Positions 40,901 to 48,140 of a stretch of 64,000 nucleotides of DNA are shown here, in pieces. The notes under the pieces were generated by a model that did no database searches, was not told the origin of the DNA, and saw nothing but the letters and a program-made list of their open reading frames with translations. Source of the DNA: Halorussus salinus (lineage in GTDB: Archaea > Halobacteriota > Halobacteria > Halobacteriales > Haladaptataceae); the NCBI RefSeq assembly GCF_004765815.2, contig NZ_SBIS02000007.1:496001-560000 (forward strand). The letters run 5' to 3'. Made by a program: the position numbers and the translations under genes. The stretch's first letter is position 1; the number at the start of each line of letters is the position of its first letter.

Positions 40901-43473
40901 GAGGGGTCGCCGTCGGCGTCGGTGACGTGTCCGGAGACGGAAACGCCTTCGTTCTGTAGCGTGACGGTGACGTTCCTGTCGTCCTGCACGTCGATGATGC
41001 GAGTGTACTCCACCCCTGCAAATCGGGAACTCCCGTCGGGCGGGGCCGCCATGACTCGCACCTGACCGACGACTTCGATACCCGCCTCGGAACCGACGAC
41101 GAGTCGTCCGTCGCCGTCCGCTTCGGTAGTGTACCTGACGTAGCCGTGATCGTCGTTCTCGTGGACGAAGTCGGCAACTTCGACCCCCGCGTTCGGCACT
41201 GGGTCGCCGCTCTCGTCCACGACAGTCACGTTCAGAACGTGTGCCTGCGGAAGCGTGGTCGTCCCGATATCCGACGAACTGGTACCGTTCACTATTTCGA
41301 GCGCCTGCACGTCTGGGGAGCCGTCTTCGAGAGCCGACCCGGAATCACCCTGATAGTAGCCGACGACGTAACTTTCGTTGGCGCTGGGAGCCACGACGGA
41401 GAAGTCCCCCGCGTCGTCGGTGACAGTAGCATTGTGCGTCTGGCCGTATTGGGTCTCGTAGACCACCACCTCGTCGCCGACCGCCGGGTCGCCGTCGGCC
41501 TCGACGATTCGCCCCGAGTACGCCACGCGGTCGGGGTACTCCTCGGCGACCGACGGTATCGCGCCGTCGGCGTCCACGAGCCCGTACCCGGTTTCGGAGT
41601 TGGGTTCGGTGCCACGCAGGGGGACCGCTGAGGATTCCAGCTTCGAGCGAATCTCCTCGGGCGTAAGAGTACCGTCGTCTGAGAGCATCAGCGCCGCGAC
41701 GCCAGCGGTGTACGGTGACGAAGCCGACGTTCCGGAGAACCCATCCGGATAAACCGAAGTCGTCACACCGGCAGGTGCGACTACGTCGGGTTTGATTCGA
41801 CCGTCGACCGTCGGTCCACGGGACGAGTAGTCGGCGAGGTCGTTGCTCCAGTAATCGACCGCGCCGACGGAGACAATGTTTCGTCCGGTGGCAGGAACCG
41901 TGATGGTCCGTGACCGAGTACCATATTCGGGGTCCGAGTCGCCGCGGAAGAACACGTTGAACCTCGCGGTACCGTTGGCGCTGTGGTTACGGATGGCGAG
42001 ATGGACGGGTCCGGTCGCGTAGTAGTCGATATGTTCGACCGGTCGTTGCGAACCGCTCTGGACCGTCTTCGAATCGGCGACGATATCGCCATCGGAGTTG
42101 TAGAGGTACGCGTTGTAGTCCTCGTTTCTTGCGTCCCAGTCGCTCCAACTAACGTCGATATCGACGTATCCCTCCCCACCGGGAGGCGTGACCTCCACGA
42201 ACTCGTCGTTACCGCTAAAGTTCAGCCAGCGATTGGAGTCGGGGTCCGACCACGTTCCACCCCAGTATTCGTCTTCACCGTCGTTCCCGGCCGAGGTGAA
42301 CCACGTCGTACCGCTCCGGACCGACTCGTTGATGTCGCGATTTATTTGGTCGGTGCCGTCGAGAGGACCGACACCGTACCAACCCAGCGACATAGTCACT
42401 ACGTCGGTCGAAGTGCTGGACTCCAGCCAGTCGGTCGCCTCGTAGAACTCGGTGAGGGTTCCGACCTTCACGGCGATAATCGAGGCGTTCGGCGCGGTGT
42501 CGGCGACGAGTTCGGCGGTCGCGGTGCCGTGTTCGCCCGACTGGTTGCTCATCGACCGCGGGTCGGAGGCGCTGAAGTTTCGCCAATCGACGAGTTGCTC
42601 CTCGATTTCCGGGTTCGTCACGTCGAAGCCCGTGTCGATGACCGCGACGGTGACGCCGTCGCCGGTCACGCCCGCATCGTGGACGTTGCCCACGTCCATG
42701 TTCGAGATGCCTTCACTGACGATTTCGTCGGTCTCGGGGCGTCGGGGGAGACGGGCGAACTCGACGGCCGAGGAGTCCGCGAGCGCCTGCACGGCTGGCG
42801 CGGGCACGCGGGCTTGGACGAGCGTTTCGTGACGGACCTGTACCTCGCCGCCGACGTTGCCGACCAGTCCGGCGACGGCGTCGCTCCGGCCGACGGTCGA
42901 GCGGACGACGACCTGCACGAACTCGGTGTCTCCCGTGCTGTCGGTCGACGGTCCGCTCGCGGCCGATTCGACTCTATCGAGGAGCGACGAGGAGATTTTG
43001 GGGTTCGACTTCGCCGCCGAAGGCGTGGCCCGCGTCGTCTCGTTCGTCGCCCCGCCCGTCGTCTCGTTTGCCGTCTGGTTGGTAGCCGTCTCGTTCGTCG
43101 TCTGGTTGGCTGTCGTCGTAGCCGTCGCGTTCGTCGTCGTGGTCTCGCCGCCGACCGTCGTCGCGGTCGTTTCGGCCGCCGTCGTCTCGGCGACAGTGGT
43201 GTCGTCGTCCACGCTCGTCGCCGTAATCGTTATCGGCGTCTCGCTCGCCGTCGTGGTCGTCGCCGCGTCCGTGGTCGCGGTACGTGTCGTGGCGTCGCCG
43301 ACGGTCGTCGTCTCCGCGAGCGTCGTGGTCGCGTTCCCCGCCGTATTCCCGGCGGTGTTCCCGGCCGTGAGTGGGCCGACGGACGTGACGGCCGAGGCCG
43401 GGACCGCGGCGGTCGTTGCCGAGACGACCAACAGGACGGAGAGGAAGACCGCAGAGACGCGGTCCCCCGTCAT
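31909..43473 (-). CDS. Giant secreted subtilisin-like (S8) protein with Ig-like and OmpL47-like repeats and PGF-CTERM
   Basis: A 3,854-residue secreted protein. Residues 1-28 are a signal peptide; a Thr-rich mucin-like stretch follows to about 165; a propeptide-like segment precedes the S8 domain with D280 (VIDTGFD), H315 (GEHGTA), N397 (SAGND) and S583 (GTSASSP). Three carboxypeptidase-regulatory-like units (about 650, 850 and 1035) alternate with VVDEAGNPV-type units. About 1,600 residues (1230-2830) are Ig-like repeats with DTTAPTVSDF and ANVSDGSDGTFTATL patterns. OmpL47-like repeats (2830-3165), a Gly run, a PGF-pre-PGF domain (about 3550-3710), a CARDB domain and a C-terminal PGF-CTERM anchor (GIPGFGVSTALAALVAG) finish it. 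All catalytic residues are intact, so a surface-anchored protease/adhesin is likely. Monocistronic. Confidence 0.9.
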   Translation of the reverse strand: MTGDRVSAVFLSVLLVVSATTAAVPASAVTSVGPLTAGNTAGNTAGNATTTLAETTTVGDATTRTATTDAATTTTASETPITITATSVDDDTTVAETTAAETTATTVGGETTTTNATATTTANQTTNETATNQTANETTGGATNETTRATPSAAKSNPKISSSLLDRVESAASGPSTDSTGDTEFVQVVVRSTVGRSDAVAGLVGNVGGEVQVRHETLVQARVPAPAVQALADSSAVEFARLPRRPETDEIVSEGISNMDVGNVHDAGVTGDGVTVAVIDTGFDVTNPEIEEQLVDWRNFSASDPRSMSNQSGEHGTATAELVADTAPNASIIAVKVGTLTEFYEATDWLESSTSTDVVTMSLGWYGVGPLDGTDQINRDINESVRSGTTWFTSAGNDGEDEYWGGTWSDPDSNRWLNFSGNDEFVEVTPPGGEGYVDIDVSWSDWDARNEDYNAYLYNSDGDIVADSKTVQSGSQRPVEHIDYYATGPVHLAIRNHSANGTARFNVFFRGDSDPEYGTRSRTITVPATGRNIVSVGAVDYWSNDLADYSSRGPTVDGRIKPDVVAPAGVTTSVYPDGFSGTSASSPYTAGVAALMLSDDGTLTPEEIRSKLESSAVPLRGTEPNSETGYGLVDADGAIPSVAEEYPDRVAYSGRIVEADGDPAVGDEVVVYETQYGQTHNATVTDDAGDFSVVAPSANESYVVGYYQGDSGSALEDGSPDVQALEIVNGTSSSDIGTTTLPQAHVLNVTVVDESGDPVPNAGVEVADFVHENDDHGYVRYTTEADGDGRLVVGSEAGIEVVGQVRVMAAPPDGSSRFAGVEYTRIIDVQDDRNVTVTLQNEGVSVSGHVTDADGDPSADDAVALASDLTGDFEFVYTNATGNFSATGVEEGDSYAVRYYQNFRDNVTTFPRDGTADIYVLDALNVSGDSSLGDLSVPSASVLNVAVVDQYGDPVENATVNVTHHRLGENATFSRMTTDPEGYLRPTSAARGVEVTGDVSVKVSPPDGDEFAGETAVRNLTVTSDTNVTVTLHRVVDASGQIRDADGNSVTDGFVSVINQSADHWSYSYTNATGNFTAEDLYAKQPYNVKFYQTPPEGESYPRDGVPDVYALDRVNATSDADLGQFDLPNASLLNVRVVDEAGNPVEDASVNLTHSHGSATADFVFTPTDAEGYMVPQASGRRGMEFVGNVSLEVRPPANSTRFSSQAHRRSLTMDDADRNVTVTLETAAPTVSAFDVTADGQDVDVRLASDEELANVTVRLGGDSSGTLTLAEFTETTDGEAYVYRANVSDDSDGTFTATLRDAEDADGNDGATDQTDEVLVDTTAPTLSVSVTDITDGDGVVTNGDRVNVTATVVDEGSGVADVEALISDITDEYNHELYAVGDDTYARTFEVSQLDRENFEENVPVKATDERGNWKVRGVPILTDPKSPEISAFEASSTPSDERNVSISFRAHEQLASLRVELTDASGTTVANLTKSDLTETYNDSENFYEYSAYYTAADGEYDVTLVNASDSHGNDEFTGRTTDWVDVDTTPPTVLDFRATNDGTDVDVVLFVSEGLSNATVTFDGGGPPTPYYLEDFTAYEQDNGSYRYVADLHDSIDESWVEVTLTEAVDGHGFDGASGQYDYHEWDTVAPEIHDLNVTADGQDVDVTVNASEPLSNVTVGVGGAATATVGNESFTGRSLSDGTYSYRANVSDGLDGTFEVTLRNATDEFGNDGSAGETDSVAVDTTAPTLTEFSASVERLSYEDQLRVSFDTDEELDATSVNAVVTNESGRTVTTVSSFAPEKAGGETYDATATIPPGTNETWTVTLERAEDEYGNDGATGQTANLFVDADDPAVTDFDATLDDGRITVRVEADELLGTDEDDITAIVWEDGTRADYLDRWNRRGDGYEASAPPGQVEETFRIELTSITDTRGNGNDTHYNTTLAVDTLPPTVTDFDVTADGQNVDVVVNTSAQVRNLTVGLGEEVSGTLSSANFTETVESETYVYRANVSDDSDGTFAATLLNASDASGNDGSSGQTDSLAVDLDAPSVDATLTDATDADGVVNDGDRVRIAATVTENGTGVESVTADATALGAGTVSLDRVSDGTYETTVTVDGAANGSRSVTVAATDGSGNENSGAGSIVVDNDAPTISSFNLRSFVNSERELVVAFEADEKLENARVVVTDSDGNVVTDATKFELLATAPYEYRASFSVPADGEYRATLKEATDATGNEEFTGATTDTTLVDTTPPTISDFEATTDSGTVTVVFDASEELPTDSVAVELRDSSNRTVTTLTSFSETATAGEYAATYDVSADVEETWSANLTRAEDDHGLDGATGQNDTTPVDTVSPTVSNLNATFEEGTFTVTFDSDETLDRSAMTVEIQADGDVVTTLDSFEESGSDAYTATYEVPSGVEERYVAELTNVADAAGNRAYPDSANEYVDTRAPVVTNFEVDVDGQNADVVVESDERLDGLNVSVGGDATGTLSFADFERDDRYGQQYTYRANVSNGTDGTFEATLHSATDSYGNDGASDQTDSVEIDTHAPTISNFSVFTEPDRVVVTLEANESLDTDTILLDVENGSGDPVAAYFDFYEVGPNEYRGVHELSDGVNETWTVELDYAADESNNDAEVGQNVTLHVDTIPPTVEEFDATYADGTITATITTDERLSTDESYLTVLGDGGKLLYSEIGLSHVAGTTYEATYSLDGNDDDGEYIVELSRIADDSAGYRTTQTTRTVFADTDDPSVTDARVTDPSDGLVGPNEEVAVAVEAADAATGIETVTANASAFGAGTVALNDTDDDGVYRGQFEANSSRALADGDHPLNVTVADGGANEVVREAATLTLDTRAPNATVTLSGTRNGDWYDSAVTVNLSASDGGSGVAEIEYRVDGGDWQVYDGNVTVSTGGSHTVRYRTTDAAGNVENESSSFEIDRTAPETDLAANASANEYGWYDSDVNVTFDASDATDGSGVSATEYRVDDEATWHVYEGGNVTLTADGNRTVEFYSTDAAGNRESKRLREVAIDTHAPNTTVLTDSEGTTNGWHTGAVTVNLSASDGGSGVAEIEYRVGSGDWQSYAGNVTVSADGQHTVYYRTADRAGNVEEGATSFKIDASASNTTASVSGDEGENGWYTSDVTVSLDAADEHSGVSVTKYRRGDETAWQDYTGSISVSGDGNHTIEFYSADAAGNDETHHSETIRIDTTKPVVTSPPGLNRTDEVLPRQAIRLFVNATDDHSRVSEILVDGQAIGADGRGPVAPAPALGNHSFEVVVRDAAGNERRVSNESTAYSVGQQVEMTVENDTLSAETDDTNVNGVEIETDDETAEANVTVGTATTNPEPDRGTPANTSLYFPQIDTSVSNDDIADATVTVTVEQSRVRQKYIEPGTVKFWVEEENRSTGWEKVDATRIATDSSDGTYTYEIEAPHFSTYAVTGTQESRAPNASLAVATETLTPGDVTLTGSYSDGYSGVDPANVTLTFESERGVEEVTGDATIADGNVTFTRNLSAGTYNATLDVTDDAGNSLTQAKTVSFTVVNASAGGSGGSGGGNGGGGGGGGGGGGANIPPPSVQEEVVELTPSSFRAKVTSARADSPGRVAPEGGIAAGDVTLQRLTLRPNTADAQARFYADASVATDAPSGASAPDVRTLGYAEVTTTYISSATLSEVGIEFAVPASAAAAPENVALYRLDGGSWQAVETTVVETGGGQYVLRGAAADTGTFAVGVRSGALAVTDAAVGATSVEPGEPVEVTATVENDGSGTASETVTVSVGGDALAQKSVELAGGESRTLAFEVSFESPGEYDLAVNGASAGSVSIAGDDSGGSDGDGDSAEETAGTETTADEGGSGGIPGFGVSTALAALVAGLVAARRLA

Positions 43474-43747
43474 GTTAGCCCTCCGGGGAGAGAAGCCGCC
43501 GGAATTTTAGTAAATATCCTAATATGTATGTCTGAATTCATTATAGTAGAATTATATCAGGAACTGATAAATTTTTGTAATTGGAGGTTTGAGTCTATAG
43601 AGACTACATAGACTATCGCCGCGACCGAATCGAGCCGGTCGTCTCACCGTGAAGACGGCCGGTTCAGTTCGAGGAGGGCCGGAGATTCGCGGCCGTCCGG
43701 CGAAGCGATGGTGACTCGACTCTCGAAAAACAGGGTATCTGACTGCG
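43474..43747 (-). promoter_or_regulatory. A+T-rich upstream region of the giant protease
   Basis: 274 bases without a gene. The 90 bases next to the protease start (43500-43590) are strongly A+T-rich on a GC-rich chromosome; on the minus strand TTTACTAAA near 43507-43515 could be the TATA box, 35-40 bases before the ATG. The remainder contains the 3' side of the next gene. Confidence 0.4.
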
Positions 43748-44167
43748 CTACTCGAAGTCGTCCTGCGTGACAGGTTGGCCCTCCTCGGTCGGCGGGGCGA
43801 CGTGGTCCACGAACTCCTCGACGGTCGGTTGCTCGACGCGGACGCGGACGTGGATGTCGCCGAGTTCGTCGGGGTTGCCGACCGCGAAGTTGACGACGCC
43901 CTCGAAGGCGGCCTGCTTCTTCAGGTCGAACGAGAAGGTGTCGCCCCGGCGCGACCCGAAGAACTCCCCGCGGGCGGTGTCGAGAATCTCCTGCCGGTGG
44001 AGGAGTTCCGAGAAGTGGTCGAGCGAGTGAGCCTCGGCGACGACTTCGCCGTGCTGTTGGGCCGGGTCCGCGTCGGGGAAGAGGTTGGCGACGGCCGTGG
44101 CGACGCGGTCGGCGATTTCGGTGTCTTGGACTGGTGCCGTAATCTGCACGTCGATGCTGTATATCAT
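43748..44167 (-). CDS. UPF0201 family RNA-binding domain protein
   Basis: A 139-residue archaeal protein of the UPF0201/COG1325 group. Features: MIYSIDVQITAPVQDTEIAD start, HSLDHFSELLHRQEILDTAR and the late GDIHVRVRVEQPTVEEFVDH. Structures in the family are RL5-like RNA-binding folds. It follows the AAA/kinase gene with a 31-base gap, an arrangement seen in other archaea. Confidence 0.82.
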   Translation of the reverse strand: MIYSIDVQITAPVQDTEIADRVATAVANLFPDADPAQQHGEVVAEAHSLDHFSELLHRQEILDTARGEFFGSRRGDTFSFDLKKQAAFEGVVNFAVGNPDELGDIHVRVRVEQPTVEEFVDHVAPPTEEGQPVTQDDFE

Positions 44168-44198
44168 GGTAGTGGTCGAAGGTCGTAGTCGGTCGAAA

Positions 44199-44771
44199 TC
44201 AGGCTTCTCGGGCGCGTTCGCGTTCGAGTCCTGCGACGCCCTCGGTTAGCAGGGCGCGAATCTTCTCGTGGAACGCCTCCAAGCTGTCGGTGTTGTCGAT
44301 GGAGGCGTCGGCGCGGGCGATGGCCTCGTCCATGCCGAACCCGCGCTCGCGCTCGTCGCGTTCGCGCAGGGTCTCGGCGTCGGTGGCGTCCCGACCGCGC
44401 GACTGGACGCGCTCGGCCCGGACCTCGAAGGGGGCTTCGATGCTGACCAGCGTGAAGTCGTCGCCGAACGCCTCCACGAACCGCTCGACTTCGACGCCCG
44501 CCCGGATGCCGTCCACGAGGACGGTATCGCTCTCTTCGAGGGCTTCCTCGATTATCGGGAGCGACCGCTGGGCGATGGCGTCCGGGCCGTTTTCGTCGCG
44601 GAGCGCGCCCGCGATTTCGCCGTGGTGTTCCGCCGGGTCCAGCCCCCGGTCGCGACACTCCGCGCGAATCACGTCGCCCATGGTCACGACGGGAATGTCT
44701 AGCTCCTCGGCGACCGAGGCGGCCTCGCCCTTGCCGCTCCCCGGCAACCCCACGGTTCCGATTACTCTCAT
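44199..44771 (-). CDS. Adenylate-kinase-like/dephospho-CoA-kinase-like P-loop protein (UPF0200)
   Basis: A 190-residue P-loop kinase. Walker A GLPGSGKGEAA is near residue 8; the motif TVLVDGIRAGVEVERF and the ERDERERGFGMDEAI helix follow the UPF0200/COG0237-like archaeal group. The phosphate acceptor is not settled: dephospho-CoA kinase or another nucleotide-like substrate. ATG 44771 (MRVIGTVGLP) was chosen because the longer reading to 44888 crosses promoter-like sequence. Probable operon with UPF0201. Confidence 0.82.
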   Translation of the reverse strand: MRVIGTVGLPGSGKGEAASVAEELDIPVVTMGDVIRAECRDRGLDPAEHHGEIAGALRDENGPDAIAQRSLPIIEEALEESDTVLVDGIRAGVEVERFVEAFGDDFTLVSIEAPFEVRAERVQSRGRDATDAETLRERDERERGFGMDEAIARADASIDNTDSLEAFHEKIRALLTEGVAGLERERAREA

Positions 44772-44904
44772 TGGATTCAGGTAGTGGTGATTGGTGCTTA
44801 AGCACTGTGTTCCATCGAGAACGCACCGAAAACGATGTTTGAGCGGTGCATAGCCGAGGTGAATCCTAAGACCTTTTGGGAAGGCCACTCCAAGGAATCG
44901 GCAA

Positions 44905-44979
44905 GGGCACGTAGCTCAGTCTGGAAAGAGCGTCGGACTTCTAATCCGACGGTCGTGGGTTCAAATCCCATCGTGCCCG
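44905..44979 (+). tRNA. tRNA-Arg (anticodon TCT)
   Basis: Complete cloverleaf: acceptor GGGCACG pairs with CGTGCCC (44972-44978) and discriminator G44979. The D arm (GCTCAGTCTGGAAAGAGC) and T arm (GTGGGTTCAAATCCCAT) are regular. The anticodon stem GTCGGA/TCCGAC encloses CTTCTAA, so the anticodon is TCT (Arg, AGA). No intron. The 3' half is duplicated downstream (see repeat). Confidence 0.93.
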
Positions 44980-45157
44980 TACAGCGACGAGTGCGAGGCG
45001 CGTCGCGCCTCGAACGCGAACGGCGACGCCGTGAGCGAAATGAGGAGCGAACCGGCGCGAAAGGCGATTTGAACCCCGCGAGTCGCAGGCCCGCGCAACG
45101 CAGTGAGCAGGAACGTCTCGCTCCGGTTCAAATCCCATCGTGCCCGCACAGCGACGA
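44960..45157 (+). repeat. Duplicated 3' end of tRNA-Arg
   Basis: GTTCAAATCCCATCGTGCCC plus about 12 more bases occurs at 44960-44991 and again at 45126-45157, differing at one position. The two copies flank ~135 bases (44992-45125) without a gene. Repetition of a tRNA 3' end is the usual mark of past tyrosine-integrase integration. No integrase gene remains. Confidence 0.75.
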
Positions 45158-45228
45158 ACGTTTGTACTTCACGTTCTTCGGTCGCGGTGTATCGGTAGCG
45201 ACGAGACGGAAAATCCAGACGTACTCGC

Positions 45229-45384
45229 TCAGAAGAGGTCGCCGACATCGTTGATGTCGGACCGACAGAAGGGGCACCGATAGTTCGTCTGGAAGTCGTT
45301 GCGTTGGGCAACGGTTCGAGTTTCGAGTTCGTGCATTGCGATACTGCGACCACAGTCGGGACACGCTACCTTCGTCACGGGCAT
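45229..45384 (-). CDS. Small zinc-ribbon protein (two CPxCG-type knuckles)
   Basis: A 51-residue protein: MPVTKVACPDCGRSIAMHEL and then NYRCPFCRSDINDVGDLF. The two CxxC pairs form a single zinc ribbon, typical of haloarchaeal small CPxCG proteins, which act in stress, motility or translation contexts. ATG 45384 is backed by a TTTAA element (near 45402-45408) about 25 bases before it on the minus strand; the 10-residue longer reading to 45414 would include this element. Confidence 0.75.
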   Translation of the reverse strand: MPVTKVACPDCGRSIAMHELETRTVAQRNDFQTNYRCPFCRSDINDVGDLF

Positions 45385-45825
45385 GGGTCTATGGCCCAAA
45401 CACTTAAATTGCATTGTAAGGTCAGTAGAGAAATCTTACGGCCGAGACGTACGAAACGTCCGAGCTGACTCACCTCGCGCGCAAAGGAGATTGAAATAAA
45501 CTCCCGAACTCCGAATCGACTTTCGAATTGAAGGTTGTTAGCTCGTCTCGTACGTGGATTGTGACCCGCAGTGCCGTGGTACGGTCTCGACTAGAAACGC
45601 TACAGGGAGACGTGGACGCTACTTATCGAAGCGGAACGTCGGTTAAAAAGTCGGTCGCTCACCGTCTCCGCTCGCGGTCAAACCGACCTCTACTCCTCGA
45701 ACCCGTCCTCGAATCGGAACGTCCCAGTTCGACCTTTTTCTTCGTCGGGTGCCCTGCGGGCACCCTTCTTCGAAAAACGTCGATGAAAAAGCCGCTCGCT
45801 CACTTCGTTCGCTCGCGGTCGAGTC
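45385..45825 (-). other. Intergenic region with duplicated gene end and hairpin
   Basis: 441 bases without a supported gene. It contains the promoter of the zinc-ribbon gene, an A+T-richer part (45420-45540), the upstream copy of the aminopeptidase 3' end (45645-45725), and a hairpin GGGTGCCC-TGC-GGGCACCC (45747-45765). Confidence 0.55.
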
Positions 45826-45861
45826 CTACCCCTCGAAGCCGTCCTCGAACCGGAACGTCCC
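45645..45861 (-). repeat. Duplicated 3' end and terminator of the M29 aminopeptidase gene
   Basis: Copies at 45785-45861 (the real gene end) and 45645-45725. On the minus strand both read [12 protein letters not shown]-stop, using partly different codons, then a CGCGAGCG-rich stretch and a T5 run. The distal copy is therefore a diverged, orphan C-terminus plus terminator: either the remains of a tandem paralogue or a gene-end integration scar. Confidence 0.7.
45747..45765 (-). terminator. Hairpin between the two aminopeptidase gene ends
   Basis: GGGTGCCC-TGC-GGGCACCC, a perfect 8-base stem. On the minus strand it is followed by an A-rich/AAAAAGG stretch rather than a T-run, so it is a possible pausing or processing structure, not a canonical terminator. 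Confidence 0.35.
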
Positions 45862-46920
45862 GTTTCGCTGGACGACCTCGCCGTCGATTTCGATGTAGGA
45901 GTCGTCGGCCATGTCCACGATCATGTCCACGTGGACCGCGCTCTCGTTGCCGGTCTCACCCTCGGGCAGACACTCGTCGTACGCGCGGCCGACCGCGAGG
46001 TGGATGGTGTCGCCCATCTTCTCGTCGAACAGCATGTTGTAGGTGAACTGGTCGATGTCGCGGTTCATCCCGATGCCGAGTTCCCCGAGTCGCTTCGCGC
46101 CCTCGTCGGTGTCCAGAATCTGGCCGAGGACCTCCTCGTTCTTGCTGGCACCGTACTCCACGACTTCGCCCTCCTCGAACCGGAGGTAGCCATCGTTGAC
46201 CTCGTGGCCCTCGTGGACGAGCGGCTTGTCGAAGAGGACTTCGCCCTCCACCGAGTCGGCGACCGGCGCGGTGAACACCTCGCCACCGGGCAGGTTGTTC
46301 TTCGCATGGTCGTTGATGGTGGTCATCCCCTCGATGCTCATCCGGAGGTCCGTGGTGTCGCCCGAGACGATGCGGACCTCCTCGCCCGCGTCCAGAATCT
46401 CGACCATCTGCTGTTGGTGGGCCTTCTGTTCCTCCCAGTCCTTGCCGATGGCCGACCAGACGAACTCCTCGTACTCCTCGGTGGACATCTCGGCGTTCTG
46501 GGCGTCGGCGGGCGCGGGGTACTGGGTCAACACCCACGTCGTGTCGAGTATCTCCTCGCGGACGGGAAGCTGGGCCTTCCGGAAGGCCGACATGGTGTCG
46601 CTATCGACCGCGCTCATCTCGGCGACGTTGTCGTGGGCGCGAACGTGAATCCACACGTCGGCGGCCTCCGCCAGCGCGAGTTCGTGGTCGGGCGTGTCGA
46701 GGTCGTCGGGGGCGACCGCTTCGAGGAACGCCGCGCGCGTCCGGTCCTTGCGGAACGAGACGTGGAACGGGAACGCGCCGCGCTCGCCGACGGCCTCACA
46801 GAGCGCGAGCGTCAGGTCCTCGGCGGCCGACGAGGCACTGACGACGACGTTGTCGCCCTCCTCGATTTCGGTAGAGTGGTCAACGACGATCTCGGCGTGT
46901 TCCGTGACTCGGGGGTCCAT
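45826..46920 (-). CDS. M29 family aminopeptidase
   Basis: A 364-residue thermophilic-type (AmpT/PepS) metallo-aminopeptidase that trims N-terminal residues from peptides. Metal/active-site region: [15 protein letters not shown], then the characteristic [31 protein letters not shown] segment and [23 protein letters not shown] 46920 ([11 protein letters not shown]) is chosen; a longer reading to 47307 is antisense to the threonine aldolase promoter. Divergent from threonine aldolase. Confidence 0.93.
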   Translation of the reverse strand: MDPRVTEHAEIVVDHSTEIEEGDNVVVSASSAAEDLTLALCEAVGERGAFPFHVSFRKDRTRAAFLEAVAPDDLDTPDHELALAEAADVWIHVRAHDNVAEMSAVDSDTMSAFRKAQLPVREEILDTTWVLTQYPAPADAQNAEMSTEEYEEFVWSAIGKDWEEQKAHQQQMVEILDAGEEVRIVSGDTTDLRMSIEGMTTINDHAKNNLPGGEVFTAPVADSVEGEVLFDKPLVHEGHEVNDGYLRFEEGEVVEYGASKNEEVLGQILDTDEGAKRLGELGIGMNRDIDQFTYNMLFDEKMGDTIHLAVGRAYDECLPEGETGNESAVHVDMIVDMADDSYIEIDGEVVQRNGTFRFEDGFEG

Positions 46921-47058
46921 ACCGGAAGATGACGGGGAAAGCCGCAAACCGCTTTCGGTCCGGGACAGCGAGGCGGTCGCCGCCGCGACTTCGATTCGTC
47001 GAGAAGACGTATCGCCGCCACCGCGGGGTATTTGATGCGCCGCGAGCAAGAGGTTCCT

Positions 47059-48087
47059 ATGATAGACCTCCGGAGCGACACGGTGACGACGCCCGACGAG
47101 GAGATGCGCGATGCCGCCCACGATGCCGAGGTTGGTGACGACGTGTACGGCGAGGACCCGACCGTCAACCGATTGGAAGACGAGGCCGCCGACCTCGTGG
47201 GGATGGAAGACGCCCTCTACGTGCCGACCGGGACGATGGGCAATCAGGTCGCGGTCCGGACCCACACCGAACGCGGCCAAGAGGTGCTGACCGAGCGCGA
47301 GAGCCACGTCGTCAAGTGGGAACTGGGCGGGATGGCACAGCTCTCGACCCTACAGGTCCGGACGCTCGACGGCGGCGAGCGCGGGGTGCCGACCCCCGAG
47401 CAGGTCCGCGAGGAGTACGTCGAGGAGGACCTCCACCGGCCCGGAACCGGGCTACTGACGCTCGAAAACACGCACAACAGCAAGGGCGGCGTCGCCGTCG
47501 CTCCGGCGAAGATAGACGCCGCGGCCGAGGCCGCCCGCGAGTTGGGGATTCCAGTTCACTTGGACGGCGCGCGAGTGATGAACGCCGCCGTGGCCCACGA
47601 CGTGCCCCCGGAACGGATGACCGAGGCGGTCGATTCGGTGATGTTCTGTCTCTCGAAGGGACTCGGCGCGCCGGTCGGGTCGATACTGGCCGGAAGCGAG
47701 GAGTTTATCGCTCGCGCCCGACGCAACCGCAAGCTGTTCGGCGGCGGGATGCGACAGGTCGGCGTCATCGCGGGACCGGGGCGACTCGCGCTGGAGAACG
47801 TCGAGCGACTCGCCGAGGACCACGAGAACGCCCGCGTGCTGGCCGAGCGAGTGGCGGGCGTGGAGGGGTTGTCGGTTCAGGAGCCGGAGACGAACATTCT
47901 CCTCGTGGACACGGAGGGGACGGGACACGAAGCCGACGAGTTCCTCGACGCGTGCGCCGACGAAGGAGTGCAGGGAACACAATTCGACGCGCACGTCGCG
48001 CGGTTCTGCACGCACTGGGACGTGAACCGAGAAGACGTAGAGGAGGCGGCCGAGCGCGTCGGCGAAGCGGTCAGTAAGCTGGACTGA
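47059..48087 (+). CDS. ltaE: Low-specificity L-threonine aldolase
   Basis: A 342-residue PLP enzyme (fold type I) that splits threonine or allo-threonine to glycine and acetaldehyde. N-terminus [19 protein letters not shown] with [13 protein letters not shown] is diagnostic, and the PLP lysine lies in [18 protein letters not shown] 47059 starts the conserved MIDLRSDT; the reading from 47032 adds nine residues. It may supply glycine. Confidence 0.93.
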   Translation: MIDLRSDTVTTPDEEMRDAAHDAEVGDDVYGEDPTVNRLEDEAADLVGMEDALYVPTGTMGNQVAVRTHTERGQEVLTERESHVVKWELGGMAQLSTLQVRTLDGGERGVPTPEQVREEYVEEDLHRPGTGLLTLENTHNSKGGVAVAPAKIDAAAEAARELGIPVHLDGARVMNAAVAHDVPPERMTEAVDSVMFCLSKGLGAPVGSILAGSEEFIARARRNRKLFGGGMRQVGVIAGPGRLALENVERLAEDHENARVLAERVAGVEGLSVQEPETNILLVDTEGTGHEADEFLDACADEGVQGTQFDAHVARFCTHWDVNREDVEEAAERVGEAVSKLD

Positions 48088-48140
48088 GTACAGTAGTCCG
48101 GGTCGAGCGCGCGGTCGTCCCGATATCTACGCGACGGCGA

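Noticed and set aside
41983-43611. 542-codon plus-strand frame near the start of the giant protease
   Set aside because: Shadow of the signal, Thr-rich and S8 regions on the minus strand; no family pattern and crosses the promoter of the protease.
44941-45364. Minus-strand ORFs reading MGFEP..., RWDLN...-type peptides
   Set aside because: Translations of the tRNA-Arg sequence and its duplicated end. Not genes.
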